NCBI GenBank assembly: GCA_017792345.1
Contig: CP051228.1
Coordinates: 3,068,148-3,132,147 of the forward strand
Source of the DNA: Mesoflavibacter sp.
Lineage (GTDB): Bacteria > Pseudomonadota > Alphaproteobacteria > UBA8366 > Aestuariispiraceae
DNA length: 64,000 nucleotides
Direction of reading: 5' to 3'
Below the pieces are notes generated by a model. The model had not been told where the DNA came from, did no database searches, and worked only from the letters and a program-made list of their open reading frames with translations. Each line of letters starts with the position of its first letter. The first letter of the stretch is position 1. The translations under genes were made by a program, and so were the position numbers. Of the stretch, positions 46,114-54,681 are shown in pieces.

Positions 46114-46539
46114 ATGTATAAGAATGTTCTGCTGGCAGTCGACCTGGGCGAGGATCTGTCCTGGCAACGGGCGCTGCCGGAGGCGCTGACCCTTCTAGGC
46201 GGGTCGGGTGTGCTGCACATCATGACCGTGGTGCCGGATTTCGGCATGACGATCGTCGGGTCTTTCTTTCCGCAGGATTACGAGAAGAAGGCGCTGAAGG
46301 AAGCGAATGACCGCCTGCACGCCTTCGTATCCGACCATGTTCCGGCGGGCACGAAGGTCCAGCATATCGTGAAGCACGGCGCGCCTGCGGAGGAGATTCT
46401 GGCGACGGCAGGGGAGGTTCCGACGGACCTTATCGTCATCGGATCGCACCGGCCCGGCATGGATCATGCCCTGTTGGGATCGGTCGCGTCCCGTGTCGTA
46501 TCTCGTGCGACCTGTTCCGTTCTGATCGTCCGGGAATAG
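46114..46539 (+). CDS. Universal stress protein (UspA family), TRAP-associated
   Basis: This is a small cytosolic nucleotide-binding protein. The ATP-binding pattern G-2x-G-9x-G-S is present as GSHRPGMDHALLGS near the end of the 141 residues. It starts 12 bp after the permease and is co-transcribed. UspA-type proteins encoded beside TRAP genes (TeaD in the ectoine system) modulate uptake, and I infer the same role here. Confidence 0.92.
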   Translation: MYKNVLLAVDLGEDLSWQRALPEALTLLGGSGVLHIMTVVPDFGMTIVGSFFPQDYEKKALKEANDRLHAFVSDHVPAGTKVQHIVKHGAPAEEILATAGEVPTDLIVIGSHRPGMDHALLGSVASRVVSRATCSVLIVRE

Positions 46540-46549
46540 ACGGACCGAA

Positions 46550-47773
46550 TTAGATTCCGGCGCCGTTCTCGGGATTTTCCAGGAAGGGCGGCGGTTCTAC
46601 TTCGAACTGCGGGATCGGCAACAGCGGATCCGTTGCTTCCGACAATTCCAGGTCCAGACCGGTCACCGGCGTTTTGGGCGCCGGTGCTTCCGTAACCTCG
46701 GTATCGTCGGACGGCATTTCGCCCATCGTCTCTTCCTTGTCGAGAGACGGGAGCGGGTCGACCGTCGCCGTGTTGGGCGGCGGCGCGAGCGTCGGGCCCA
46801 GCCCGCTTTGCTCGCTGTTCTCCAGCGGCGCCAGCGGGTCGAGCGGCGCGTTCGGGTCCAGCGGCTGCATCGGGTCGAGCGGCGCCAGCGGGTCGAGTGG
46901 CGCCAGCGGATCCGACGAAATGTTCGGCTGAAGCGTCGCGTTCGGATCGAAGCTTTCCGCCGGCGGCGGTGCCAACGGATCAAGCGGTGCCAGCGGGTCG
47001 AGCGGCGCGGAATTATTCGTCGGGGACAGGATCGCACCCGGATCCAGCGTCGCGCCGCCGCCATCCAGCAACTCGTTATCGGTGATCGGGGCCGACGGTT
47101 CCGGCGCGTTGGCCGGCATCATACCGTCGTTCAACAGCGCCAGATAAACCCGGTCCGCCGACGGCGCGGCGCAATCCTGGCAAACCGTCAATGCGTCGGC
47201 GCCCGGTCCTTTGGTGACGCCGATGATGGCGCCGTCCGGGCCGATCATGGTCTGTCGCCAGTTGCCGCGTCCGAATGTATAACCCTGCGTCATCTTCTCA
47301 TAGATCATCAGCGGCTCGGCGATCAGTTTGCCATCCTCCGCGATTGAGAAACCGGCCGCCGCCACGGTTCCGCCGACCGGCAGGTCCCGATCGAGCCAAA
47401 GGGTCGATTCTTCGCCGACCGCGCGGTCATTGCCATAGACCACCAGATAGCGCGATCCGATTTCGTCATACTGGAAGGGCGCGTAGGTCGACCGGTCCCA
47501 GTCGCCGAAGACGCGCGCCAGGACGTGCTTCGATTTGGCGTATCCGGCCAGAAGCTGCTCCTCGAAGCAGTCATAGGCATCGTCCAGCGCTTCCGGACTG
47601 GGGGCGGAGCTAGACCCGCCTTCCATGTTCTGGGCCAGATAACAGGCTTTCGCTTCGGCCATTTCTTCGGCGTTCGAGCCGGTGGCGGCAGTCAGGCCGA
47701 TTGCCAGGGTTCCCGCCCAAGCAATGTACCGCGCGTGTTTCGACTTGCGCGCTCCATTGGTTGCCTTGCCCAT
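46550..47773 (-). CDS. Secreted protein, P460-like N-domain plus Asp-Pro-Leu repeat tail
   Basis: I do not recognise this protein with confidence. A signal or anchor segment (IAWAGTLAIGLTAATGSNA) is followed by a domain with DEIGSRYLVVYGNDRA, LIAEPLMIYEKMTQGY, GNWRQTMIGPDGAI and CQDCAA. This resembles cytochrome P460-type proteins, but the heme motif CxxCH is replaced by CQDCA, so covalent heme c is unlikely. The C-terminal half has DPLAPLDP-type repeats, then a Pro/Glu-rich tail. The ATG at 47773 fits the signal peptide; a longer frame to 47830 is less likely. It converges on uspA with 10 bp between stops. Confidence 0.7.
   Translation of the reverse strand: MGKATNGARKSKHARYIAWAGTLAIGLTAATGSNAEEMAEAKACYLAQNMEGGSSSAPSPEALDDAYDCFEEQLLAGYAKSKHVLARVFGDWDRSTYAPFQYDEIGSRYLVVYGNDRAVGEESTLWLDRDLPVGGTVAAAGFSIAEDGKLIAEPLMIYEKMTQGYTFGRGNWRQTMIGPDGAIIGVTKGPGADALTVCQDCAAPSADRVYLALLNDGMMPANAPEPSAPITDNELLDGGGATLDPGAILSPTNNSAPLDPLAPLDPLAPPPAESFDPNATLQPNISSDPLAPLDPLAPLDPMQPLDPNAPLDPLAPLENSEQSGLGPTLAPPPNTATVDPLPSLDKEETMGEMPSDDTEVTEAPAPKTPVTGLDLELSEATDPLLPIPQFEVEPPPFLENPENGAGI
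46823..47010 (-). repeat. Short tandem repeats encoding DPLAPL-type hexapeptides
   Basis: An 18-bp period (GGCGCCAGCGGGTCGAGC on the plus strand, with variants) encodes LDPLAPLDPLAP, LDPMQPLDPNAP and similar. Two runs are separated by a short unique stretch. Copy number could vary by slippage in multiples of 18 bp without breaking the frame. Confidence 0.8.
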
Positions 47774-47849
47774 ACTCCGCCCTCGCTCCAGATTAGACCT
47801 GCCCGGTGGAGTCGATAGACTGATTCGCACCCGATTCGGAAGGTATTTT

Positions 47850-48239
47850 TTACGAATCTTGGCGGTTGCGCGGCCAAGTCAAGCCGATAGCCGCCAGGGC
47901 GAGCCAGCCGAGCAGGAGGAGTGTGCCGCCTACCGGCACGACGGCGATGGCCGGCCGAAACTCCGCAAGGGCGAGAAGTAATAGGCCCCCGCTGAAGCCG
48001 GCGAGACCCAGAACGAAAAGGGTTCCGGCTGCGAGGGTCATCCGATGCGGCCGCCGCTGTGCCAGGATCGCGCAGATTGCCAAGGCCGGCGCGTGAAGCA
48101 GCAGATAGGTCCCGGCGGTTTCCACCCAATCGACAGCTTGCGCGGTCAACTGATCCTGCAGCGCGTGGGCGGCCATCGCGGAAAAGCCGACACCGGCGGC
48201 GCCGGTCAATCCTGCGAGAATCATGAACACGCGCGCCAT
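47850..48239 (-). CDS. DUF423 small membrane protein
   Basis: This 129-residue protein has four hydrophobic segments and the family pattern GFSAMAAHALQDQL near the start, then LLLHAPALAICAIL and GGTLLLLGWLALA. DUF423 proteins sit in the inner membrane and have no established function. The ATG at 48239 has GGGAGG 7 bases upstream. It is 76 bp upstream of the P460-like gene on the same strand and may be transcribed with it. Confidence 0.85.
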   Translation of the reverse strand: MARVFMILAGLTGAAGVGFSAMAAHALQDQLTAQAVDWVETAGTYLLLHAPALAICAILAQRRPHRMTLAAGTLFVLGLAGFSGGLLLLALAEFRPAIAVVPVGGTLLLLGWLALAAIGLTWPRNRQDS

Positions 48240-48304
48240 GCTTGAGCCTCCCAATCTTGTGGTCGGCCGGTCCTATCGCGATTCAGGATTCAGACAAATA
48301 GGCG

Positions 48305-48337
48305 TCAAAAACAAAGGACCCGCCGGGGCGGGTCCTG
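48305..48337 (-). terminator. Intrinsic terminator for the Glu/Gln-rich gene
   Basis: On the minus strand, AGGACCCG/CGGGTCCT forms a stem that is followed by TTTGTTTTTGAC. It lies 23 bp after the stop of the gene at 48360-48845 and before the DUF423 gene. Confidence 0.75.
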
Positions 48338-48359
48338 AGAAGATCCTATTGGCGGGCAA

Positions 48360-48845
48360 TCAGGCGAACTGATCGACCAATTGTCCCAGCGCCCGGGTCT
48401 GTTCCGACTGCTGGTCCTGGTTGCCATTGACCGTCGACGAATTCTCTTCGTCCGCCGTCTGCTGATTGGTGCCGTTCACGCCGCCCACCTGGGTGGTCTG
48501 TGCCACAGCATCGACACCGCCGGTCGCGCCGACGCCGCCGACCGTGCCGTCATCATTGGCGGCCTCGGTATCGTCCTGCGCCTGCACCAGAAAGCTCTGG
48601 GCGGCATTGCTGAGGACGATCGTGTCTTCCTGATCTTCCTGGGCGGCCTGAGACGCACCCTCTTCTTCCGCAGCGGCTTCCTGGACCTGGGCTTCCTCAT
48701 CGGCCGCCTCTTCCACGCGCTGCTCTTCGCGCAGGGCTTCCTGCCGCTGGGCCTCTTCCGTGCGCCGTTGCGCCGCGGCTTCCGTATCGAAGACGCTGCG
48801 GGTCGTCGCCGGGTTAAATCCGCCAATACCACCGATGTCGGCCAT
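48360..48845 (-). CDS. Hypothetical Glu/Gln/Ala-rich protein
   Basis: I do not recognise this 161-residue protein. It opens MADIGGIGGFNPATTR, then has a highly charged helical stretch (QRRTEEAQRQEALREEQRVEE...) likely to form a coiled coil. A hydrophobic patch SNAAQSFLVQAQD follows, then a Gly/Thr/Asn/Gln-rich low-complexity tail. There is no signal peptide or membrane segment. GAGGTGA 5 bases before the ATG and a terminator after the stop support a real single gene. The short N-terminal block recalls small flagellum- or secretion-related proteins only loosely. Confidence 0.7.
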   Translation of the reverse strand: MADIGGIGGFNPATTRSVFDTEAAAQRRTEEAQRQEALREEQRVEEAADEEAQVQEAAAEEEGASQAAQEDQEDTIVLSNAAQSFLVQAQDDTEAANDDGTVGGVGATGGVDAVAQTTQVGGVNGTNQQTADEENSSTVNGNQDQQSEQTRALGQLVDQFA

Positions 48846-49026
48846 ACCGTCACCTCATTCGTCATGCGGCCCCGCCTGAACGGGTTTGCCGCGCCATCCG
48901 GAATGCCGCGACCGGAAAAGCCGGTGCCTAGACATCTGGATACTCGGTAATATAGGCGAATTCGGCGGAAAACTCAATGATTAGGCAGCATTTGATCTAA
49001 TTCGTACGAAGGCCCGTTCCGTGCGC

Positions 49027-49923
49027 CTAGCGCCGGTCCCGGCGGGGGTCGAAGGCGTCCTGCAGGCCGTCTCCCAAAAAGTTGAACGCGACCACCGCGG
49101 TCAGGATCGCGAGGCCTGGCCAAAGCGCCAGTTCCGGCGCCGAGAAAAGATAATCCTGAGCGTTGGTCAACATATTGCCCCAACTCGGTGTCGGCGGCTG
49201 GATGCCGAGGCCCAGATAGCTCAGCACGCTTTCCAGCAGGATGATCTTGCCCACCGAAAGGGTCGTCGCGACGATGATCGGCGATAGGCAGTTCGGCAGG
49301 ATATGCCGCCGGATCACATAGAGCGGCGGTGCGCCCTGCGCGCGGGCGGCGGTAACGAATTCGCGCGATTTCAGGCTCAGCGTCTCGGCCCGGACAAGCC
49401 GCGCGACGGTCGGCCAGGCGACCAGCGAGATGATGAAGACGATCAGCGTCAGGCCTGAACCCCCGTCGATCCAGCCAATCCCCAGCTTGTCGAAATCGAT
49501 CACGGACAAGACGATCAATAGCGGCAGCAGCGGCAGGCTGATGACGCCGTCGGTGCAGCGCATCAAGACCCGGTCCAACCAACCCCCGAAATACCCAGCG
49601 AAGAGGCCGATGACGGTGCCGATCGCGGCGGCGGTCACGGCCGTGGTCAGGCCGACGGCTAGCGAGGCGCGGCTGCCGAGGATCAACCGGGCCAGAATGT
49701 CCCTTCCGGCCTCGTCCGTGCCCAGAAAGTGATCCGGGCCTGCCGGCTGGCTGCGCGCGAACAGGTTCGTCGCCTGTGCGTCCAGACCCAGGAGATCGAG
49801 GATCCAAGGCGCGAAGGTGGCAATGGCGACAAGGCAGGACAGGACCGCGGCGGACGCCATCGCCATGCGGTTGGCCAGAAACCGGCCCCGGATGCGCGCC
49901 CCGCGCCCGACCCCCGCCGTCAT
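49027..49923 (-). CDS. Peptide/nickel-type ABC transporter permease (DppC-like)
   Basis: This is the second inner-membrane subunit of a Dpp/Opp-type importer, 298 residues. Its N-terminal membrane helix (SAAVLSCLVAIATFAPWIL) precedes HFLGTDEAGRDILARLILGSR, the DppC hallmark. The EAA-loop contact for the ATPase is present (FVTAARAQGAPPLYVIRRHILPN). It overlaps the DppB-like gene by 4 bp. No ATPase genes follow, so the motor must come from elsewhere. Confidence 0.93.
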   Translation of the reverse strand: MTAGVGRGARIRGRFLANRMAMASAAVLSCLVAIATFAPWILDLLGLDAQATNLFARSQPAGPDHFLGTDEAGRDILARLILGSRASLAVGLTTAVTAAAIGTVIGLFAGYFGGWLDRVLMRCTDGVISLPLLPLLIVLSVIDFDKLGIGWIDGGSGLTLIVFIISLVAWPTVARLVRAETLSLKSREFVTAARAQGAPPLYVIRRHILPNCLSPIIVATTLSVGKIILLESVLSYLGLGIQPPTPSWGNMLTNAQDYLFSAPELALWPGLAILTAVVAFNFLGDGLQDAFDPRRDRR

Positions 49924-50888
49924 GGCCCGTCATCCCCGCCGCGCGCGGTGATGCGCGGATCCAGCGCGGCATAGGCGATATCCGCCGCGATATTGGCCAG
50001 AAGCGTGAAGGCGGTGGCGATCATCAGGCCGATCAAGGCCAGATTGTAATCGTTCCCCATGATCGCTTCGTAAATCATCACCCCCATGCCGGGCCAACTG
50101 AAGATCGCCTCGGTGATCAGCGTGCCGGAGAACAGGGTGCCGAAACTGAGTGCAATGACCGTGACCAGCGGCAGGAGGGCGTTGCGCAGCGCATGACCGA
50201 ACAATTGCCGGCGCGCAGAGGCACCCTTGGCCCGCGCGGTGCGCATATAATCCTGTCCCAGGGTCTGCAGCATCGCGCCGCGCATGAAACGTGTGAAGCC
50301 GCCGATTTCGGCCAGGGTCAGCGCCAGGACCGGCAGCAGCATATGGCGCAGGGTTTCCAGCATCCCGCTGCCCGGCTCCGCCGAACCGCCGGCGGGGATC
50401 CAGGCGACCGGCACGGCGATATAGGCGATCAACATCAGCGCCAGCCAGAAGGGCGGCACCGAAATCCCGGCGAAACAGAACAGGTTGATGCCGTAATCGG
50501 TGGCGGAGTTTGCCCGGGCGGCGGCCAGAACGCCGAGCGGAATGGCCAGCATCAGTCCCAGAACCGTGCTGGTGCCCAGGAGCTGGAGGCTCGCCAGAAG
50601 GCGGGGCATCAGGATATCGCCGACCGGCTGCTGATAGAGCCTGGAATAGCCGAATTCGCCCGAGACGGCATTGCCGAGCCAATGGCCGTAGCGTTCCAGC
50701 AAGGGCCGGTCCAGGCCGTAAAGAGCTTTCAGGCGGGCGATGTCCTCGGCGGTGATTTCGGGATCGTCCGCGAACATCAGATCGACCGGGTCGCCCGGCA
50801 TCAATCCGATCAGAATGTAACTGGCGAAAGACACGGCCAGCAGCACGAGCAGGCTTTCCGCCAGACGCCGCGCCGTATAGCTCAACAT
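49920..50888 (-). CDS. Peptide/nickel-type ABC transporter permease (DppB-like)
   Basis: This is the first membrane subunit of the same importer, 322 residues. It has the classic DppB start (LSYTARRLAESLLVLLAVSFASYIL), GDPVDLMF, LYGLDRPLLERYGHWLGNAVSGEFGYS and the EAA loop (YMRTARAKGASARRQLFGHALRN). The gene starts 7 bp after the binding-protein stop and is translationally coupled to the DppC-like gene. Confidence 0.95.
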   Translation of the reverse strand: MLSYTARRLAESLLVLLAVSFASYILIGLMPGDPVDLMFADDPEITAEDIARLKALYGLDRPLLERYGHWLGNAVSGEFGYSRLYQQPVGDILMPRLLASLQLLGTSTVLGLMLAIPLGVLAAARANSATDYGINLFCFAGISVPPFWLALMLIAYIAVPVAWIPAGGSAEPGSGMLETLRHMLLPVLALTLAEIGGFTRFMRGAMLQTLGQDYMRTARAKGASARRQLFGHALRNALLPLVTVIALSFGTLFSGTLITEAIFSWPGMGVMIYEAIMGNDYNLALIGLMIATAFTLLANIAADIAYAALDPRITARGGDDGP

Positions 50889-50895
50889 CTCCGCG

Positions 50896-52605
50896 TCACT
50901 CCGTCAGGCGCCATTCCTCGACCCAAAGCGAGGACGGGTATTGATGGCCGGTGGGGCGCAAACCCGTCATGTTCTTCGGAAGGACATAAGGTTCCGCCCG
51001 GAAGTAAAGGGGCAGCACCGGCAGGTCCCGGGCATAGCGGGCCTGAAGATCGGACCACAGGACCCGTTGATCTTCGTCCGCGCAATCGGTTTCCAGCCGG
51101 TCGATGGTCTCGTCCATTTCCGGGGAGTTGTAGCCGGGATAGTTCTGGCCCTGCCAGGCATTCTCCTCGGTCGGGATCTGGCTGGAATGCAGGGTGGAGA
51201 AGGGGATCGACTCCGGCGCGCTTAGCCATGCATACATGACCACGCCATCGAAGGCGCGTTTGGTGATCGTGTCGGCGAAGAAGATGCGCGGCTGTTCGTT
51301 CTTCAATACCGCCTCGACGCCGATGGCCCGCCATTGATTTTGGATGACCTGCTGCACCAATTCGCGGGTCTTGTTTTCGGCGGTGGTCTGAAAGGTGAGG
51401 GTCAGACGTTCGCCATCCTTGACCCGTATCCCGTCCGGACCCGCGTCCCATCCGGCGTCTTTCAGAAGTTCGACGGACTTTGTGGGATCGTAATCGTATT
51501 TGGGCACGTCGGGATCGTACCATTTGTCGAGCGGATTGACGTTTCCATGGGCGACCGGCTGCTTGCCTTGAAACAGTTGCTCGCTGATCGCCTGCCGGTC
51601 GATGCCGTGGATCAGCGCCTGCCGAACGCGCAGGTCGGTCAGGGACGGGGTGTCCAGATTGACGTCGATATGTTCGTAGACCAGTCCCGATTTATAGAGG
51701 AACTGGTAATCGTCGCCGCTGCGCGATTCGAACCCCAGCGCCTGGTCTGCGGCGAGGCCCAATTCGCCGGCGATCATGTCGATATCCCCGGCCAGCAGGT
51801 TGGCGATCAACGCCGATGTGTTCTGGATCGCGCGGACTTCGATCTCGTCGAAATAGGGTTCCGGGCCCCACCAGGACGGATTGCGTTCCAACAGGATGCT
51901 CTGGCCGACCGCGACCCGCGCCACACGATAGGGGCCGAACCACAGGCCCGGATTGGTCGGATCGGCGTCATAGGCGGTGCGGCGGCGATAGGATTGCGGA
52001 TCCGCCTCGTAGATCGGCCGTTCGATATGATTGGGCAGCAGGGCCAGCCCGGCGATGTTCTCGAAGTTACAGGTCCGCTTGTTCATGTGCAGGGTGAAGC
52101 TTTTGTCATCCTGCACCGTGACCTTGTCGATCCGGCGGAACAGTTCGGCGTTCAGCGCCCCTGTCTGCGGGTCCTGGCCGATTTCGACCGACAGCAACAC
52201 GTCATCGGTGGTGACCGGCGTACCGTCCCCCCAGACCGCCGCCGGGTTCAGCGTATAGGAAATCGCGATGCCCGGATCGCCGTTTTCCGCGGTTTCCCAG
52301 ACGGCGGTCCCGTCTTCCAAACTGGGTAATTTGGTGCAGACCAGACAGGTCGGTCGCCAGTCCTGGTCATAGACGGTGATCGGCCGCCGCGCCATGGCGA
52401 GGACATAGGCTTTCGCCATCATGGATTCGAAAACCGGGCTCAGCGTCGCCGGATACTGGCTCATCCCGATGGTCAGGCGGGATTTGTCGGCGGCGCCGGA
52501 CGGGGTGGACCAGAACGGGATGGAACAGATCGCGGCGGCCGCGATGATCGTCAGGGCCGCGGCAATCGCGCGCGCGGCCAGCACTCGGGTATGCGTCGTC
52601 GCCAT
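50896..52605 (-). CDS. Peptide-type ABC transporter solute-binding protein (SBP family 5)
   Basis: This periplasmic family 5 binding protein (DppA/OppA type) has 569 residues. A hydrophobic leader (AIAAALTIIAAAAICSIPFW) precedes the mature domain, which carries YTLNPAAVWGDGTPVTTDDV, LLERNPSWWG, LRVRQALIHGIDRQAI and LLKDAGWD. These are standard for the family; substrates range from peptides to nickel and sugars, and none can be chosen here. GGGGGAG lies 6 bases before the ATG. It is the first gene of the import operon and lies 21 bp after pyrE. Confidence 0.93.
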   Translation of the reverse strand: MATTHTRVLAARAIAAALTIIAAAAICSIPFWSTPSGAADKSRLTIGMSQYPATLSPVFESMMAKAYVLAMARRPITVYDQDWRPTCLVCTKLPSLEDGTAVWETAENGDPGIAISYTLNPAAVWGDGTPVTTDDVLLSVEIGQDPQTGALNAELFRRIDKVTVQDDKSFTLHMNKRTCNFENIAGLALLPNHIERPIYEADPQSYRRRTAYDADPTNPGLWFGPYRVARVAVGQSILLERNPSWWGPEPYFDEIEVRAIQNTSALIANLLAGDIDMIAGELGLAADQALGFESRSGDDYQFLYKSGLVYEHIDVNLDTPSLTDLRVRQALIHGIDRQAISEQLFQGKQPVAHGNVNPLDKWYDPDVPKYDYDPTKSVELLKDAGWDAGPDGIRVKDGERLTLTFQTTAENKTRELVQQVIQNQWRAIGVEAVLKNEQPRIFFADTITKRAFDGVVMYAWLSAPESIPFSTLHSSQIPTEENAWQGQNYPGYNSPEMDETIDRLETDCADEDQRVLWSDLQARYARDLPVLPLYFRAEPYVLPKNMTGLRPTGHQYPSSLWVEEWRLTE

Positions 52606-52626
52606 CCGGTCTCCCCCGTTGACGGG

Positions 52627-53292
52627 TCAGTCCTCCTTGCCGCCATGGGCCTTCGACCAGCCCTTGGGATCATGCAGGAAGGCTTCGACTTGTTCCGCCT
52701 GACCCTCGGCGAAATAGCCTTCCTCCTTGGCGCAAGCAATGACGTCCCACCAGGTCGCCAGGCTGTGCAGCGCCACGCCGGCCTCGGCCAGCATCTTCTC
52801 CCCTTCCGGGAAAATGCCGTAATGGAAAATCACGAATGTGTGGCCGCAGACGCCGCCAGCCTCGCGGATGCCCTCGACGAAGGACAGTTTGGACCCGCCG
52901 TCCGTTGCCATGTCCTCGACCAGAAGAACGTGCTGGCCTTCTTCCAGGTTGCCCTCGATCCGGGCATTGCGGCCGAACCCCTTGGGCTTCTTGCGGATGT
53001 AGCACATCGGCAGCATCAGGTGATCGGACAGCCAGGCGGCGAAGGGAATACCGGCCGTCTCGCCACCGGCGACCACGTCCAGCGACTCGAAACCGACCTT
53101 CTCCTCAACCGTCGCCGCCGCCATTTTCATCAGCCGCCGCCGCGCGCGCGGGAAGGCGATCAAACGTCGGCAGTCGACATAGACCGGGCTGACCCGTCCG
53201 CTGGTCAGCGTGAACGGATCTTCCGGCCGAAACAGAACGGATTTTGTTTCGATCAGGATACGGGCGGTGATGCGGGCGGGGGACAGCGTCAT
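52627..53292 (-). CDS. pyrE: Orotate phosphoribosyltransferase
   Basis: This pyrimidine-biosynthesis enzyme makes OMP from orotate and PRPP in the cytosol. The 221-residue protein has [18 protein letters not shown], the loop [12 protein letters not shown] and the PRPP motif [14 protein letters not shown]. It is slightly longer than the typical ~190-215 residues because of a C-terminal tail. It stands just upstream of the ABC importer on the same strand with a 21-bp gap. Confidence 0.93.
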   Translation of the reverse strand: MTLSPARITARILIETKSVLFRPEDPFTLTSGRVSPVYVDCRRLIAFPRARRRLMKMAAATVEEKVGFESLDVVAGGETAGIPFAAWLSDHLMLPMCYIRKKPKGFGRNARIEGNLEEGQHVLLVEDMATDGGSKLSFVEGIREAGGVCGHTFVIFHYGIFPEGEKMLAEAGVALHSLATWWDVIACAKEEGYFAEGQAEQVEAFLHDPKGWSKAHGGKED

Positions 53293-53328
53293 TCGGATCA
53301 GCCTTGTTGGTCAGCAATCTGGATCGGG

Positions 53329-54561
53329 TCAGGGCTTGGGCAAGGGGGATTCCGTCGGAAGAAAGACCTTGCCGGCCAGGATGTAGCGGATCGTTTGCAC
53401 CGTTACGACGGCGACGGCAAGGGTGACGAGCGCTATGGCGGCCAGGGCCACGGCAGCCGGGACGAAACCGCCCACGGCGTCGGCATAGAGCGTGCAAGCG
53501 ACGGACAGCGCCGCCAGCGGGAATGTGTAGGACCACCATCCCAGGCCAAAGGGCAATCGCAACAGCGACGGCACCTGCGGCAACAGGATCAGCAGGGTGA
53601 AGAGCGCCAGCCCCAGGAACATCACGGCGGGCCCGTCCACCAGTCCGCCGTTCAGTACGGCATAGGCGATGAAGCACAGCGACGGCGGCGCGATCAGGAT
53701 GAAAAGGGACGGGCGCAGCGGCCCTTCCAACCGGGCTTCGAAAAGCAGCCGGTAGAAGACGATTGTAAACAGGACGACCCAGAACAACAGGCCAACTGCA
53801 AACATCATCCAGCCGATGTCGGTATAGCCCAGCGGCGCCCCGACGATCGGGATGATCAGGTTGCCCACGACCGGAATGAACCAGACAGGCGCGGCATGGC
53901 TGATATGGCCGTCGCGGGACATCCAGATTGAGATGATGACGATTGTGACCGTCAGATTGGCGATGGCCGCCACCGCCCAGATCACGGTCGCGATGCCGGG
54001 CAAGGTGGTCACCAGATTGCTGGTCAGGATCATCGCGGTCATTGTCGCCGCGGCGAAGAAATTCCCCTGTATCGGATGCCGGAATTCGGCCCTCACGGCG
54101 TCGAAATGGCGCATGACCTTGAGGGCATAGAGCGCCAGCAGGGCGATGAAGACGCCACAGGCGATTCCGGCCAGGATGATGGCGGGAACCGGTGACAGCT
54201 CGAAGGCGACCAATGTTTCACGCCAGGCCGTCGCGAAACCGGCAATACCCAGACCGGCCCCGAACAGGCCCGCCGGCATATGCTGCAAGCTTGCTGGAAT
54301 CGGCGCTGCCGCAGGCGCCTCGGCCACGGCGGCTGTGTTGGGTTCGGTGGCGGTTTTCGGCGGGGCGTCGGGCGTCGATACGGGCGGTTTGGCCTTCTTG
54401 GCCTTTGCCTTGCGTTTCGCGGTTTTGCGCGGTTTCGCCTTCACAGTCACTGTCTTCACCGGCGCGGACGGACCGGGCGTCGTCTCGGCGGCGGGGGCAT
54501 CCCGCTCTGCCGGGCCTGCCGCATCGTCCGGATCGGTCACGGCGCGATCATCCTGCGACAT
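53329..54561 (-). CDS. SLAC1/TehA-family transporter with basic N-terminal extension
   Basis: This is a ten-helix membrane protein of the TDT/SLAC1 family (anion channel or C4-dicarboxylate/tellurite carrier). The core begins LQHMPAGLFGAGLGIAGFATAW, the family signature, and runs about 310 residues. The first ~85 residues are an unusual tail, acidic then Lys/Ala/Pro-rich (VKAKPRKTAKRKAKAKKAKP), like histone H1-type sequence. It lies 36 bp upstream of pyrE on the same strand. The ion or acid carried is unknown. Confidence 0.85.
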   Translation of the reverse strand: MSQDDRAVTDPDDAAGPAERDAPAAETTPGPSAPVKTVTVKAKPRKTAKRKAKAKKAKPPVSTPDAPPKTATEPNTAAVAEAPAAAPIPASLQHMPAGLFGAGLGIAGFATAWRETLVAFELSPVPAIILAGIACGVFIALLALYALKVMRHFDAVRAEFRHPIQGNFFAAATMTAMILTSNLVTTLPGIATVIWAVAAIANLTVTIVIISIWMSRDGHISHAAPVWFIPVVGNLIIPIVGAPLGYTDIGWMMFAVGLLFWVVLFTIVFYRLLFEARLEGPLRPSLFILIAPPSLCFIAYAVLNGGLVDGPAVMFLGLALFTLLILLPQVPSLLRLPFGLGWWSYTFPLAALSVACTLYADAVGGFVPAAVALAAIALVTLAVAVVTVQTIRYILAGKVFLPTESPLPKP

Positions 54562-54681
54562 GGCCGCCGCCGGCTTCGAATTTGGAACCGTTTCTGGTGT
54601 GCTGCATGGATCAACCGCCCCCGTGCCCGGATGTTACCGTCCGGGCCCCGGCTTTGAAAAGAACCGAATGGCGCCCGCACG

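Noticed and set aside
48911-48925. ACCGG-AAAAG-CCGGT hairpin downstream of the Dpp operon
   Set aside because: The stem is only five pairs and no T-run follows on either strand, so it is not a credible terminator.
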